The notes under the pieces: generated by a model
What the model was told of the DNA's origin: nothing
Seen by the model: the letters and a program-made list of their open reading frames with translations, nothing else
Database searches by the model: none
NCBI RefSeq assembly: GCF_050947335.1
Contig: NW_027473352.1
Location: forward strand, 434,001-498,000
Source: Megachile rotundata
Taxonomy: Eukaryota; Arthropoda; Insecta; Hymenoptera; Megachilidae
Direction of reading: 5' to 3'
DNA length: 64,000 bases
Position numbers and translations under genes: made by a program
Part shown: piece by piece, positions 37,851-51,350 of the stretch
Numbering within the stretch: the first letter of the stretch is position 1
How the letters are laid out: each line of letters opens with the position of its first letter

Positions 37851-39382
37851 GATTGTGTGATCGTGATTGTGTGATCGTGATTGTGTGATCGTGATTGTGT
37901 GACCGTGATTGTGTGATCGTGATTTTGTGATTGTGTGATTGTGTGATTGTGTGATTGTGTGAATGTGTGATTGTGTTACCGTTATTGTGTGACCGTGATT
38001 GTGTGGTTGCGACTCTGTGATTGTGACTGTGTGATTGTGTGAGTGTGTTATTGTGTGATTGAGTGATTGTGTGACTGTGTGATTGTGTGATTGTGTGATT
38101 TTGTGATTGTGTGATTGTGTGATTGTGTGACCGTGATTGTGTGACCGCGATTTTGTGACCGTGATTGTGTGACCGTGATTGAGTGACCGTGATTGAGTGA
38201 CCGTGATTGTGTGATCGTGTGATTGTGTGATTGTGTGATTGTGATTGTGTGATTGTGATTGTGTGATTGTGATTGTGTGATTGTGATTGTGTGATTGTGA
38301 TTGTGTGATTGTGATTGTGTGATTGTGATTGTGTGATTGTGATTGTGTGATTGTGTCTGTGTGATTGTGTGAGTGTGTGATTGTGTGATTGTGTGATTGT
38401 GTGATTGTGTTATTGTGTGGTTGTGTGATTGTGTGACTGTGTGATTGTGTGATTGTGATTGTGTGATAGTGTCTGTGTGATTGTGTGAGTGTGTGATTGT
38501 GTGCTTGTGTGATTGTCTGATTTTGTGATTGAGTGATTGTGTGATTGTGTGATTTTGTGATTGTGTGATTGTGTGATTGTGTGATTGTGTGATTGTGTGA
38601 TAGTGTGATTGTGTGATTGTGTGATTGTGTGATTGTGTGATTGTGTGATTGTGTGATTGTGTGATTGAGTGATTGTGTGATTGTGTGATTGTGTGATTGT
38701 GTGATTGTGTGATTGTGTGATTGTGTGATTGTGTGATTGTGTGATTGTGTGATTGTGTGCTGTGTGATTGTGTGATTGTGTGATTGTGTGATTGTGTGAT
38801 TGTGTGATTGTGTGATTGTGTGATTGTGTGATTGTGTGATTGTGTAATTGTGATTGTGTGATTGTGTGATTGTGTGATTGTGTGATTGTGTGATTGTGTG
38901 ATTGTGTGATTGTGTGATTGTGTGTTTGAGTGATTGTGTGCTTGTGTGATTGTGTGATTTTGTGATTGAGTGATTGTGTGATTGTGTGATTGTGTGATTG
39001 TGTGATTGTGTGATTGTGTGATTGTGTGATTGTGTGATAGTGTGATTGTGTGATTGTGTGATTGTGTGATTGTGTGATTGTGTGATTGAGTGATTGTGTG
39101 GTTGCGACTCTGTGATTGTGACTGTGTGATTGTGTGATTGTGTGATTGTGTGATTGTGTGATTGCGTGATTGTGTGATTGTGTGATTGTGTGATTGTGTG
39201 ATTGTGTGATTGTGTGATTGTGTGCTGTGTGAATGTGTGATTGTGTGATTGTGTGGTTGTGCGATCGTGATTGTGCGATCGTGATTGTGTGATCGTGATT
39301 GTGTGATCGCGTGATTGTGATTGTGTGATTGTGTGACTGTGATTGTGTGACCGTGATTGTGTGACCGTAATTGTGTGATCAT
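37851..39382. repeat. HOR unit 20 (1,532 bp)
   Basis: ccgcgatttt head, eight 14-mers (38233-38344) and a tail with the private gtgtttgag near 38926. A head-like fragment, gtggttgcgactctg near 39100, sits inside the tail, and cgatcg is doubled near 39260. Unit 33 carries all three at offset 15,950 and differs only by one 14-mer (seven copies). Confidence 0.95.
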
Positions 39383-40740
39383 GATTGTGTGATCGTGATT
39401 GTGTGATCGTGATTGTGTGATCGTGATTGTGTGACCGTGATTGTGTGATCATGATTTTGTGATTGTGTGATTGTGTGATTGTGTGATTGTGTGAATGTGT
39501 GATTGTGTTACCGTTATTGTGTGACAGTGATTGTGTGGTTGCGACTCTGTGATTGTGACTGTGTGATTGTGTGAGTGTGTTATTGTGTGATTGAGTGATT
39601 GTGTGATTGTGTGATTGTGTGATTGTGTGATTGTGTGATTGTGTGGTTGTGTGATTATGTGACTGTGTGATTGTGTGATTGTGTGATTGTGCGATTGTGA
39701 TTGTGTGATTGCGTGATTGCGTGATTGTGATGGTGTGATTGTATGACTGTGTGATTGTGTGATTGTGTGATTGTGAGATTGTGTGATTGGGTGATTGAGT
39801 GATTGTGTGATTGTGTGATTGTGTGATTGTGTGAATGTGTGATTGTGTTACCGTTATTGTGTGACCGTGATTGTGTGGTTGCGACTCTGTGAATGTGACT
39901 GTGTGATTGTGTGAGTGTGTTATTGTGTGATTGAGAGATTGTGTGATTGTGTGATTGTGTGATTGTGTGGTTGTGTGATTGTGTGACTGTGTGATTGTGT
40001 GATTGTGTGATTGTGCGATTGTGATTGTGTGATTGCGTGATTGCGTGATTGTGATGGTGTGATTGTATGACTGTGTGATTGTGTGATTGTGTGATTGTGA
40101 GATTGTGTGATTGTGTGATTGAGTGATTGTGTGATTGTGTGATTGTGTGATTGTGTGATTGTGTGATTGTGTGCTTGTGTGATTGTGTGATTGTGTGATT
40201 GTGTGATTGTGTGATTGCGTGATTGTGATGGTGTGATTGTATGACTGTGTGATTGTGTGATTGTGTGATTGTGAGATTGTGTGATTGTGTGATTGAGTGA
40301 TTGTGTGATTGTGTGATTGTGTGATTGTGTGATTGTGTGATTGTGTGATTGTGTGATTGTGTGATTGTGTGATTGTGTGATTGTGTGATTGAGTGATTGT
40401 GTGCTTGTGTGATTGTGTGATTGTGTGATTGTGTGATTGTGTGATTGTGTGATTGTGTGATTGTGTGATTGTGTGATTGTGTGATTGTGTGATTGTGTGA
40501 TTGTGTGATTGTGTGATTGTGTGATTGTGTGATTGTGTGATTGTGTGATTGTGTGATTGTGTGATTGTGTGATTGTGTGATTGTGTGATTGTGTGATTGT
40601 GTGATTGTGTGATTGTGTGATTGTGTGGTTGTGCGATCGTGATTGTGTGATCGTGATTGTGTGATCGCGTGATTGTGATTGTGTGATTGTGTGACTGTGA
40701 TTGTGTGACCGTGATTGTGTGACCGTAATTGTGTGATCAT
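39383..40740. repeat. HOR unit 21 (1,358 bp)
   Basis: The head has gatcatgatttt (39450-39452) where other units have gatcgtgatttt, gacagtg, a private gattgggtgattg near 39788, then a second partial head with ctctgtgaatg near 39892 and gattgagagattg near 39932. The tail ends in a pure run of 27 8-mers (40407-40622). Unit 34 matches up to 40386; the tail of unit 26 matches from about 39828 on. Confidence 0.94.
40407..40622. repeat. Pure 8-mer run, 27 copies
   Basis: 216 bp of uninterrupted gtgtgatt between gtgtgctt and gtgtggtt. The copy at 46506-46721 has exactly the same length. Confidence 0.95.
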
Positions 40741-41943
40741 GATTGTGTGATCGTGATTGTGTGATCGTGATTGTGTGATCGTGATTGTGTGACCGTGATT
40801 GTGTGATCGTGATTTTGTGATTGTGTGATTGTGTGATTGTGTGATTGTGTGATTGTGTGAATGTGTGATTGTGTTACCGTTATTGTGTGACCGTGATTGT
40901 GTGGTTGCGACTCTGTGATTGTGACTGTGTGATTGTGTGAGTGTGTTATTGTGTGATTGAGTGATTGTGTGACTGTGTGATTGTGTGATTGTGTGATTTT
41001 GTGATTGTGTGATTGTGTGATTGTGTGACCGTGATTGTGTGACCGCCATTTTGTGACCGTGATTGTGTGACCGTGATTGAGTGACCGTGATTGAGTGACC
41101 CTGATTGTGTGATCGTGTGATTGTGTGATTGTGTGATAGTGATTGTGTGATTGTGATTGTGTGATTGTGATTGTGTGATTGTGATTGTGTGATTGTGATT
41201 GTGTGATTGTGTCTGTGTGATTGTGTGATTGTGTGATTGTGTGATTGCGTGATTGTGATGGTGTGATTGTATGACTGTGTGATTGTGTGATTGTGTGATT
41301 GTGAGATTGTGTGATTGTGTGATTGAGTGATTGTGTGATTGTGTGATTGTGTGATTGTGTGATTGTGTGATTGTGTGATTGTGTGATTGTGTGATTGTGT
41401 GATTGTGTGATTGTGTGATTGTGTAATTGTGATTGTGTGATTGTGTGATTGTGTGATTGTGTGATTGTGTGATTGTGTGATTGTGTGATTGAGTGATTGT
41501 GTGCTTGTGTGATTGTCTGATTTTGTGATTGAGTGATTGTGTGATTGTGTGATTTTGTGATTGTGTGATTGTGTGATTGTGTGATTGTGTGATTGTGTGA
41601 TAGTGTGATTGTGTGATTGTGTGATTGTGTGATTGTGTGATTGTGTGATTGAGTGATTGTGTGCTTGTGTGATTGTGTGATTGTGTGATTGTGTGATTGT
41701 GTGATTGTGTGATTGTGTGATTGTGTGATTGTGTGATTGTGTGATTGTGCGATTGTGTGCTGTGTGATTGTGTGATTGTGTGATTGTGTGATTGTGTGAT
41801 TGTGTGATTGTGTGATTGTGTGATTGTGTGGTTGTGCGATCGTGATGGTGTGATCGTGATTGTGTGATCGCGTGATTGTGATTGTGTGATTGTGTGACTG
41901 TGATTGTGTGACCGTGATTGTGTGACCGTAATTGTGTGATCAT
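40741..41943. repeat. HOR unit 22, module position 1, second copy (1,203 bp)
   Basis: Same landmarks as unit 14: ccgccatttt with its c at 41047, gaccctg, gatagtgattg, gtgcgattgtgtgctg near 41755 and gatggtg near 41845. It has one more head 8-mer than unit 27. Confidence 0.95.
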
Positions 41944-42684
41944 GATTGTGTGATCGTGATTGTGTGATCGTGATTGTGTGATCGTGATTGTGTGACCGTG
42001 ATTGTGTGATCGTGATTTTGTGATTGTGTGATTGTGTGATTGTGTGATTGTGTGAATGTGTGATTGTGTTACCGTTATTGTGTGACCGTGATTGTGTGGT
42101 TGCGACTCTGTGATTGTGACTGTGTGATTGTGTGAGTGTGTTATTGTGTGATTGAGTGATTGTGTGACTGTGTGATTGTGTGATTGTGTGATTTTGTGAT
42201 TGTGTGATTGTGTGATTGTGTGATTGTGTGATTGTGTGATTGCGTGATTGTGATGGTGTGATTGTATGACTGTGTGATTGTGTGATTGTGTGATTGTGTG
42301 ATTGTGTGATTGTGTGATTGTGTGATTGTGTGATTGTGTGATAGTGTGATTGTGTGATTGTGTGATTGTGTGATTGTGTGATTGTGTGATTGAGTGATTG
42401 TGTGCTTGTGTGATTGTGTGATTGTGTGATTGCGTGATTGTGTGATTGTGTGATTGTGTGATTGTGTGATTGCGTGATTGTGTGATTGTGTGATTGTGTG
42501 ATTGTGTGATTGTGTGATTGTGTGATTGTGTGCTGTGTGAATGTGTGATTGTGTGATTGTGTGATTGTGTGGTTGTGCGATCGTGATTGTGTGATCGTGA
42601 TTGTGTGATCGCGTGATTGTGAATGTGTGATTGTGTGACTGTGATTGTGTGACCGTGATTGGGTGACCGTAATTGTGTGATCAT
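41944..42684. repeat. HOR unit 23, module position 2, second copy (741 bp)
   Basis: Arrayless head joined to 8-mers and gatggtg, closing gaatg and gattggg. Same length as unit 28. Confidence 0.95.
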
Positions 42685-44066
42685 GATTGTGTGATCGTGA
42701 TTGTGTGATCGTGATTGTGTGATCGTGATTGTGTGACCGTGATTGTGTGATCGTGATTTTGTGATTGTGTGATTGTGTGATTGTGTGAATGTGTGATTGT
42801 GTTACCGTTATTGTGTGACAGTGATTGTGTGGTTGCGACTCTGTGATTGTGACTGTGTGATTGTGTGAGTGTGTTATTGTGTGATTGAGTGATTGTGTGA
42901 TTGTGTGATTGTGTGATTGTGTGGTTGTGTGATTATGTGACTGTGTGATTGTGTGATTGTGTGATTGTGCGATTGTGATTGTGTGATTGCGTGATTGCGT
43001 GATTGTGATGGTGTGATTGTATGACTGTGTGATTGTGTGATTGTGTGATTGTGTGATTGTGTGATTGTGTGATTGCGTGATTGTGATGGTGTGATTGTAT
43101 GACTGTGTGATTGTGTGATTGTGTGATTGTGAGATTGTGTGATTGTGTGATTGAGTGATTGTGTGATTGTGTGATTGTGTGATTGTGTGATTGTGTGATT
43201 GTGTGATTGTGTGATTGTGTGATTGTGTGATTGTGTGATTGTGTGATTGTGTGATTGTGTAATTGTGATTGTGTGATTGTGTGATTGTGTGATTGTGTGA
43301 TTGTGTGATTGTGTGATTGTGTGATTGTGTGATTGAGTGATTGTGTGCTTGTGTGATTGTCTGATTTTGTGATTGAGTGATTGTGTGATTGTGTGATTTT
43401 GTGATTGTGTGATTGTGTGATTGTGTGATTGTGTGATTGTGTGATAGTGTGATTGTGTGATTGTGTGATTGTGTGATTGTGTGATTGTGTGATTGAGTGA
43501 TTGTGTGCTTGTGTGATTGTGTGATTGTGTGATTGTGTGATTGTGTGATTGTGTGATTGTGTGATTGTGTGATTGTGCGATTGTGTGCTGTGTGATTGTG
43601 TGATTGTGTGATTGTGTGATTGTGTGATTGTGTGATTGTGTGATTGTGTGATTGTGTGATTGTGTGATTGAGTGATTGTGTGCTTGTGTGATTGTGTGAT
43701 TGTGTGATTGTGTGATTGTGTGATTGTGTGATTGTGTGATTGTGTGATTGTGTGATTGTGTGATTGTGTGCTTGTGTGATTGTGTGATTGTGTGATTGTG
43801 TGATTGTGTGATTGTGTGATTGTGTGATTGTGTGATTGTGTGATTGTGTGATTGTGTGATTGTGTGATTGTGTGCTGTGTGATTGTGTGATTGTGTGATT
43901 GTGTGATTGTGTGATTGTGTGATTGTGTGATTGTGTGATTGTGTGATTGTGTGGTTGTGCGATCGTGATTGTGTGATCGTGATTGTGTGATCGCGTGATT
44001 GTGATTGTGTGATTGTGTGACTGTGATTGTGTGACCGTGATTGTGTGACCGTAATTGTGTGATCAT
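42685..44066. repeat. HOR unit 24, module position 3, second copy (1,382 bp)
   Basis: gacagtg head, gattatg near 42932, double gatggtg and gtgtgctg slips near 43587 and 43873. Same length as unit 16. Confidence 0.95.
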
Positions 44067-45251
44067 GATTGTGTGATCGTGATTGTGTGATCGTGATTGT
44101 GTGATCGTGATTGTGTGACCGTGATTGTGTGATCGTGATTTTGTGATTGTGTGATTGTGTGATTGTGTGATTGTGTGAATGTGTGATTGTGTTACCGTTA
44201 TTGTGTGACCGTGATTGTGTGGTTGCGACTCTGTGATTGTGACTGTGTGATTGTGTGAGTGTGTTATTGTGTGATTGAGTGATTGTGTGACTGTGTGATT
44301 GTGTGATTGTGTGATTTTGTGATTGTGTGATTGTGTGATTGTGTGACCGTGATTGTGTGACCGCCATTTTGTGACCGTGATTGTGTGACCGTGATTGAGT
44401 GACCGTGATTGAGTGACCCTGATTGTGTGATCGTGTGATTGTGTGATTGTGTGATAGTGATTGTGTGATTGTGATTGTGTGATTGTGATTGTGTGATTGT
44501 GATTGTGTGATTGTGATTGTGTGATTGTGTCTGTGTGATTGTGTGAGTGTGTGATTGTGTGATTGTGTGATTGTGTTATTGTGTGGTTGTGTGATTGTGT
44601 GACTGTGTGATTGTGTGATTGTGATTGTGTGATAGTGTCTGTGTGATTGTGTGAGTGTGTGATTGTGTGCTTGTGTGATTGTCTGATTTTGTGATTGAGT
44701 GATTGTGTGATTGTGTGATTGTGTGATTGTGTGATTGTGTGCTTGTGTGATTGTGTGATTGTGTGATTGTGTGATTGTGTGATTGTGTGATTGTGTGACT
44801 GTGTGATTATGTGATTGTGTGATTGTGTGATTGTGTGATTGTGTGATTGCGTGATTGTGATGGTGTGATTGTATGACTGTGTGATTGTGTGATTGTGTGA
44901 TTGTGTGATTGTGTGATTGTGTGATTGTGTGATTGTGTGATTGTGTGATAGTGTGATTGTGTGATTGTGTGATTGTGTGATTGTGTGATTGTGTGATTGA
45001 GTGATTGTGTGCTTGTGTGATTGTGTGATTGTGTGATTGCGTGATTGTGTGATTGTGTGATTGTGTGATTGTGTGATTGCGTGATTGTGTGATTGTGTGC
45101 TGTGTGAATGTGTGATTGTGTGATTGTGTGATTGTGTGGTTGTGCGATCGTGATTGTGTGATCGTGATTGTGTGATCGCGTGATTGTGAATGTGTGATTG
45201 TGTGACTGTGATTGTGTGACCGTGATTGGGTGACCGTAATTGTGTGATCAT
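44067..45251. repeat. HOR unit 25, module position 4, second copy (1,185 bp)
   Basis: ccgccatttt, gaccctg and gatagtgattg head, five 14-mers, gaatg/gattggg ending. It carries gtgattatg near 44808, which unit 30 shares near 50907 (offset 6,099) and unit 17 lacks. That makes units 25 and 30 the closest pair. Confidence 0.95.
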
Positions 45252-46839
45252 GATTGTGTGATCGTGATTGTGTGATCGTGATTGTGTGACCGTGATTGTG
45301 TGATCGTGATTTTGTGATTGTGTGATTGTGTGATTGAGTGATTGTGTGAATGTGTGATTGTGTTACCGTTATTGTGTGACAGTGATTGTGTGGTTGCGAC
45401 TCTGTGATTGTGACTGTGTGATTGTGTGTGTGTGTTATTGTGTGATTGAGTGATTGTGTGATTGTGTGATTGTGTGATTGTGTGGTTGTGTGATTATGTG
45501 ACTGTGTGATTGTGTGATTGTGTGATTGTGCGATTGTGATTGTGTGATTGCGTGATTGCGTGATTGTGATGGTGTGATTGTATGACTGTGTGATTGTGTG
45601 ATTGTGTGATTGAGTGATTGTGTGATTGTGTGATTGCGTGATTGTGATGGTGTGATTGTATGACTGTGTGATTGTGTGATTGTGTGATTGTGAGATTGTG
45701 TGATTGTGTGATTGAGTGATTGTGTGATTGTGTGATTGTGTGATTGTGTGATTGTGTGATTGTGTGATTGTGTGATTGTGTGATTGTGTGATTGTGTGAT
45801 TGTGTGATTGTGTGATTGTGTAATTGTGATTGTGTGATTGTGTGATTGTGTGATTGTGTGATTGTGTGATTGTGTGATTGTGTGATTGTGTGATTGAGTG
45901 ATTGTGTGCTTGTGTGATTGTCTGATTGTGTGAATGTGTGATTGTGTTACCGTTATTGTGTGACCGTGATTGTGTGGTTGCGACTCTGTGAATGTGACTG
46001 TGTGATTGTGTGAGTGTGTTATTGTGTGATTGAGAGATTGTGTGATTGTGTGATTGTGTGATTGTGTGGTTGTGTGATTGTGTGACTGTGTGATTGTGTG
46101 ATTGTGTGATTGTGCGATTGTGATTGTGTGATTGCGTGATTGCGTGATTGTGATGGTGTGATTGTATGACTGTGTGATTGTGTGATTGTGTGATTGTGAG
46201 ATTGTGTGATTGTGTGATTGAGTGATTGTGTGATTGTGTGATTGTGTGATTGTGTGATTGTGTGATTGTGTGCTTGTGTGATTGTGTGATTGTGTGATTG
46301 TGTGATTGTGTGATTGCGTGATTGTGATGGTGTGATTGTATGACTGTGTGATTGTGTGATTGTGTGATTGTGAGATTGTGTGATTGTGTGATTGAGTGAT
46401 TGTGTGATTGTGTGATTGTGTGATTGTGTGATTGTGTGATTGTGTGATTGTGTGATTGTGTGATTGTGTGATTGTGTGATTGTGTGATTGAGTGATTGTG
46501 TGCTTGTGTGATTGTGTGATTGTGTGATTGTGTGATTGTGTGATTGTGTGATTGTGTGATTGTGTGATTGTGTGATTGTGTGATTGTGTGATTGTGTGAT
46601 TGTGTGATTGTGTGATTGTGTGATTGTGTGATTGTGTGATTGTGTGATTGTGTGATTGTGTGATTGTGTGATTGTGTGATTGTGTGATTGTGTGATTGTG
46701 TGATTGTGTGATTGTGTGATTGTGTGGTTGTGCGATCGTGATTGTGTGATCGTGATTGTGTGATCGCGTGATTGTGATTGTGTGATTGTGTGACTGTGAT
46801 TGTGTGACCGTGATTGTGTGACCGTAATTGTGTGATCAT
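45252..46839. repeat. HOR unit 26, chimeric (1,588 bp)
   Basis: The first part copies units 18 and 31 (gacagtg, gtgtgtgtgttattg near 45430, double gatggtg, gtctgatt at 45921). At about 45927 it switches to the sequence found from 39828 on: gaatg, gttaccgttattg, ctctgtgaatg (a at 45991), gattgagagattg, and a pure run of 27 8-mers at 46506-46721. This switch is the junction of the 6,099-bp tandem duplication. Confidence 0.95.
46506..46721. repeat. Pure 8-mer run, 27 copies (second copy)
   Basis: 216 bp of perfect gtgtgatt between gtgtgctt and gtgtggtt, exactly 6,099 bp from its copy at 40407-40622. Confidence 0.95.
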
Positions 46840-48034
46840 GATTGTGTGATCGTGATTGTGTGATCGTGATTGTGTGATCGTGATTGTGTGACCGTGATTG
46901 TGTGATCGTGATTTTGTGATTGTGTGATTGTGTGATTGTGTGATTGTGTGAATGTGTGATTGTGTTACCGTTATTGTGTGACCGTGATTGTGTGGTTGCG
47001 ACTCTGTGATTGTGACTGTGTGATTGTGTGAGTGTGTTATTGTGTGATTGAGTGATTGTGTGACTGTGTGATTGTGTGATTGTGTGATTTTGTGATTGTG
47101 TGATTGTGTGATTGTGTGACCGTGATTGTGTGACCGCCATTTTGTGACCGTGATTGTGTGACCGTGATTGAGTGACCGTGATTGAGTGACCCTGATTGTG
47201 TGATCGTGTGATTGTGTGATTGTGTGATAGTGATTGTGTGATTGTGATTGTGTGATTGTGATTGTGTGATTGTGATTGTGTGATTGTGATTGTGTGATTG
47301 TGTCTGTGTGATTGTGTGATTGTGTGATTGTGTGATTGCGTGATTGTGATGGTGTGATTGTATGACTGTGTGATTGTGTGATTGTGTGATTGTGAGATTG
47401 TGTGATTGTGTGATTGAGTGATTGTGTGATTGTGTGATTGTGTGATTGTGTGATTGTGTGATTGTGTGATTGTGTGATTGTGTGATTGTGTGATTGTGTG
47501 ATTGTGTGATTGTGTAATTGTGATTGTGTGATTGTGTGATTGTGTGATTGTGTGATTGTGTGATTGTGTGATTGTGTGATTGAGTGATTGTGTGCTTGTG
47601 TGATTGTCTGATTTTGTGATTGAGTGATTGTGTGATTGTGTGATTTTGTGATTGTGTGATTGTGTGATTGTGTGATTGTGTGATTGTGTGATAGTGTGAT
47701 TGTGTGATTGTGTGATTGTGTGATTGTGTGATTGTGTGATTGAGTGATTGTGTGCTTGTGTGATTGTGTGATTGTGTGATTGTGTGATTGTGTGATTGTG
47801 TGATTGTGTGATTGTGTGATTGTGTGATTGTGTGATTGTGCGATTGTGTGCTGTGTGATTGTGTGATTGTGTGATTGTGTGATTGTGTGATTGTGTGATT
47901 GTGTGATTGTGTGATTGTGTGGTTGTGCGATCGTGATGGTGTGATCGTGATTGTGTGATCGCGTGATTGTGATTGTGTGATTGTGTGACTGTGATTGTGT
48001 GACCGTGATTGTGTGACCGTAATTGTGTGATCAT
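46840..48034. repeat. HOR unit 27, module position 1, third copy (1,195 bp)
   Basis: Matches unit 22 at offset 6,091 after one head 8-mer is lost. ccgccatttt has its c at 47138, with gaccctg near 47190 and gtgtgctg with its c at 47851. Confidence 0.95.
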
Positions 48035-48775
48035 GATTGTGTGATCGTGATTGTGTGATCGTGATTGTGTGATCGTGATTGTGTGACCGTGATTGTGTGA
48101 TCGTGATTTTGTGATTGTGTGATTGTGTGATTGTGTGATTGTGTGAATGTGTGATTGTGTTACCGTTATTGTGTGACCGTGATTGTGTGGTTGCGACTCT
48201 GTGATTGTGACTGTGTGATTGTGTGAGTGTGTTATTGTGTGATTGAGTGATTGTGTGACTGTGTGATTGTGTGATTGTGTGATTTTGTGATTGTGTGATT
48301 GTGTGATTGTGTGATTGTGTGATTGTGTGATTGCGTGATTGTGATGGTGTGATTGTATGACTGTGTGATTGTGTGATTGTGTGATTGTGTGATTGTGTGA
48401 TTGTGTGATTGTGTGATTGTGTGATTGTGTGATAGTGTGATTGTGTGATTGTGTGATTGTGTGATTGTGTGATTGTGTGATTGAGTGATTGTGTGCTTGT
48501 GTGATTGTGTGATTGTGTGATTGCGTGATTGTGTGATTGTGTGATTGTGTGATTGTGTGATTGCGTGATTGTGTGATTGTGTGATTGTGTGATTGTGTGA
48601 TTGTGTGATTGTGTGATTGTGTGCTGTGTGAATGTGTGATTGTGTGATTGTGTGATTGTGTGGTTGTGCGATCGTGATTGTGTGATCGTGATTGTGTGAT
48701 CGCGTGATTGTGAATGTGTGATTGTGTGACTGTGATTGTGTGACCGTGATTGGGTGACCGTAATTGTGTGATCAT
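48035..48775. repeat. HOR unit 28, module position 2, third copy (741 bp)
   Basis: Same order and length as unit 23 at a constant offset of 6,091 bp. Confidence 0.95.
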
Positions 48776-50165
48776 GATTGTGTGATCGTGATTGTGTGAT
48801 CGTGATTGTGTGATCGTGATTGTGTGACCGTGATTGTGTGATCGTGATTTTGTGATTGTGTGATTGTGTGATTGTGTGAATGTGTGATTGTGTTACCGTT
48901 ATTGTGTGACAGTGATTGTGTGGTTGCGACTCTGTGATTGTGACTGTGTGATTGTGTGAGTGTGTTATTGTGTGATTGAGTGATTGTGTGATTGTGTGAT
49001 TGTGTGATTGTGTGGTTGTGTGATTATGTGACTGTGTGATTGTGTGATTGTGTGATTGTGCGATTGTGATTGTGTGATTGCGTGATTGCGTGATTGTGAT
49101 GGTGTGATTGTATGACTGTGTGATTGTGTGATTGTGTGATTGTGTGATTGTGTGATTGTGTGATTGCGTGATTGTGATGGTGTGATTGTATGACTGTGTG
49201 ATTGTGTGATTGTGTGATTGTGAGATTGTGTGATTGTGTGATTGAGTGATTGTGTGATTGTGTGATTGTGTGATTGTGTGATTGTGTGATTGTGTGATTG
49301 TGTGATTGTGTGATTGTGTGATTGTGTGATTGTGTGATTGTGTGATTGTGTAATTGTGATTGTGTGATTGTGTGATTGTGTGATTGTGTGATTGTGTGAT
49401 TGTGTGATTGTGTGATTGTGTGATTGAGTGATTGTGTGCTTGTGTGATTGTCTGATTTTGTGATTGAGTGATTGTGTGATTGTGTGATTTTGTGATTGTG
49501 TGATTGTGTGATTGTGTGATTGTGTGATTGTGTGATAGTGTGATTGTGTGATTGTGTGATTGTGTGATTGTGTGATTGTGTGATTGAGTGATTGTGTGCT
49601 TGTGTGATTGTGTGATTGTGTGATTGTGTGATTGTGTGATTGTGTGATTGTGTGATTGTGTGATTGTGCGATTGTGTGCTGTGTGATTGTGTGATTGTGT
49701 GATTGTGTGATTGTGTGATTGTGTGATTGTGTGATTGTGTGATTGTGTGATTGTGTGATTGAGTGATTGTGTGCTTGTGTGATTGTGTGATTGTGTGATT
49801 GTGTGATTGTGTGATTGTGTGATTGTGTGATTGTGTGATTGTGTGATTGTGTGATTGTGTGCTTGTGTGATTGTGTGATTGTGTGATTGTGTGATTGTGT
49901 GATTGTGTGATTGTGTGATTGTGTGATTGTGTGATTGTGTGATTGTGTGATTGTGTGATTGTGTGCTGTGTGATTGTGTGATTGTGTGATTGTGTGATTG
50001 TGTGATTGTGTGATTGTGTGATTGTGTGATTGTGTGATTGTGTGATTGTGTGGTTGTGCGATCGTGATTGTGTGATCGTGATTGTGTGATCGCGTGATTG
50101 TGATTGTGTGATTGTGTGACTGTGATTGTGTGACCGTGATTGTGTGACCGTAATTGTGTGATCAT
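48776..50165. repeat. HOR unit 29, module position 3, third copy (1,390 bp)
   Basis: Same as unit 24 plus one 8-mer, which restores the 6,099-bp offset. gacagtg, gattatg near 49022 and two gtgtgctg slips near 49680 and 49965. Confidence 0.95.
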
Positions 50166-51350
50166 GATTGTGTGATCGTGATTGTGTGATCGTGATTGTG
50201 TGATCGTGATTGTGTGACCGTGATTGTGTGATCGTGATTTTGTGATTGTGTGATTGTGTGATTGTGTGATTGTGTGAATGTGTGATTGTGTTACCGTTAT
50301 TGTGTGACCGTGATTGTGTGGTTGCGACTCTGTGATTGTGACTGTGTGATTGTGTGAGTGTGTTATTGTGTGATTGAGTGATTGTGTGACTGTGTGATTG
50401 TGTGATTGTGTGATTTTGTGATTGTGTGATTGTGTGATTGTGTGACCGTGATTGTGTGACCGCCATTTTGTGACCGTGATTGTGTGACCGTGATTGAGTG
50501 ACCGTGATTGAGTGACCCTGATTGTGTGATCGTGTGATTGTGTGATTGTGTGATAGTGATTGTGTGATTGTGATTGTGTGATTGTGATTGTGTGATTGTG
50601 ATTGTGTGATTGTGATTGTGTGATTGTGTCTGTGTGATTGTGTGAGTGTGTGATTGTGTGATTGTGTGATTGTGTTATTGTGTGGTTGTGTGATTGTGTG
50701 ACTGTGTGATTGTGTGATTGTGATTGTGTGATAGTGTCTGTGTGATTGTGTGAGTGTGTGATTGTGTGCTTGTGTGATTGTCTGATTTTGTGATTGAGTG
50801 ATTGTGTGATTGTGTGATTGTGTGATTGTGTGATTGTGTGCTTGTGTGATTGTGTGATTGTGTGATTGTGTGATTGTGTGATTGTGTGATTGTGTGACTG
50901 TGTGATTATGTGATTGTGTGATTGTGTGATTGTGTGATTGTGTGATTGCGTGATTGTGATGGTGTGATTGTATGACTGTGTGATTGTGTGATTGTGTGAT
51001 TGTGTGATTGTGTGATTGTGTGATTGTGTGATTGTGTGATTGTGTGATAGTGTGATTGTGTGATTGTGTGATTGTGTGATTGTGTGATTGTGTGATTGAG
51101 TGATTGTGTGCTTGTGTGATTGTGTGATTGTGTGATTGCGTGATTGTGTGATTGTGTGATTGTGTGATTGTGTGATTGCGTGATTGTGTGATTGTGTGCT
51201 GTGTGAATGTGTGATTGTGTGATTGTGTGATTGTGTGGTTGTGCGATCGTGATTGTGTGATCGTGATTGTGTGATCGCGTGATTGTGAATGTGTGATTGT
51301 GTGACTGTGATTGTGTGACCGTGATTGGGTGACCGTAATTGTGTGATCAT
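50166..51350. repeat. HOR unit 30, module position 4, third copy (1,185 bp)
   Basis: Same length and landmarks as units 17 and 25, with gtgattatg near 50907 as in unit 25. Confidence 0.95.

Larger units (their letters stand above)
30954..40740. repeat. Ten-kb segment, copy 1 (units 14-21)
   Basis: Anchor spacings 1227, 749, 1382, 1185, 1113, 1241, 1532 and 1358 bp correspond in order to 1195, 741, 1390, 1185, 994, 1470, 1518 and 1507 bp in units 27-34. Private variants (gacagtg, gtgtgtgtgtta, gtgtttgag, gatcatgatttt, gattgggtgattg) agree position by position. The copies start 15,886 bp apart. Confidence 0.92.
39828..45927. repeat. 6,099-bp tandem duplication, left copy
   Basis: Contains the end of unit 21, units 22-25 and the first part of unit 26. 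Landmark offsets to the right copy run 6,099, 6,091, 6,091, 6,099, 6,099 and finally 6,083, so the copies differ by single or double 8-mers. Edges are approximate because they fall inside 8-mers. Confidence 0.93.
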
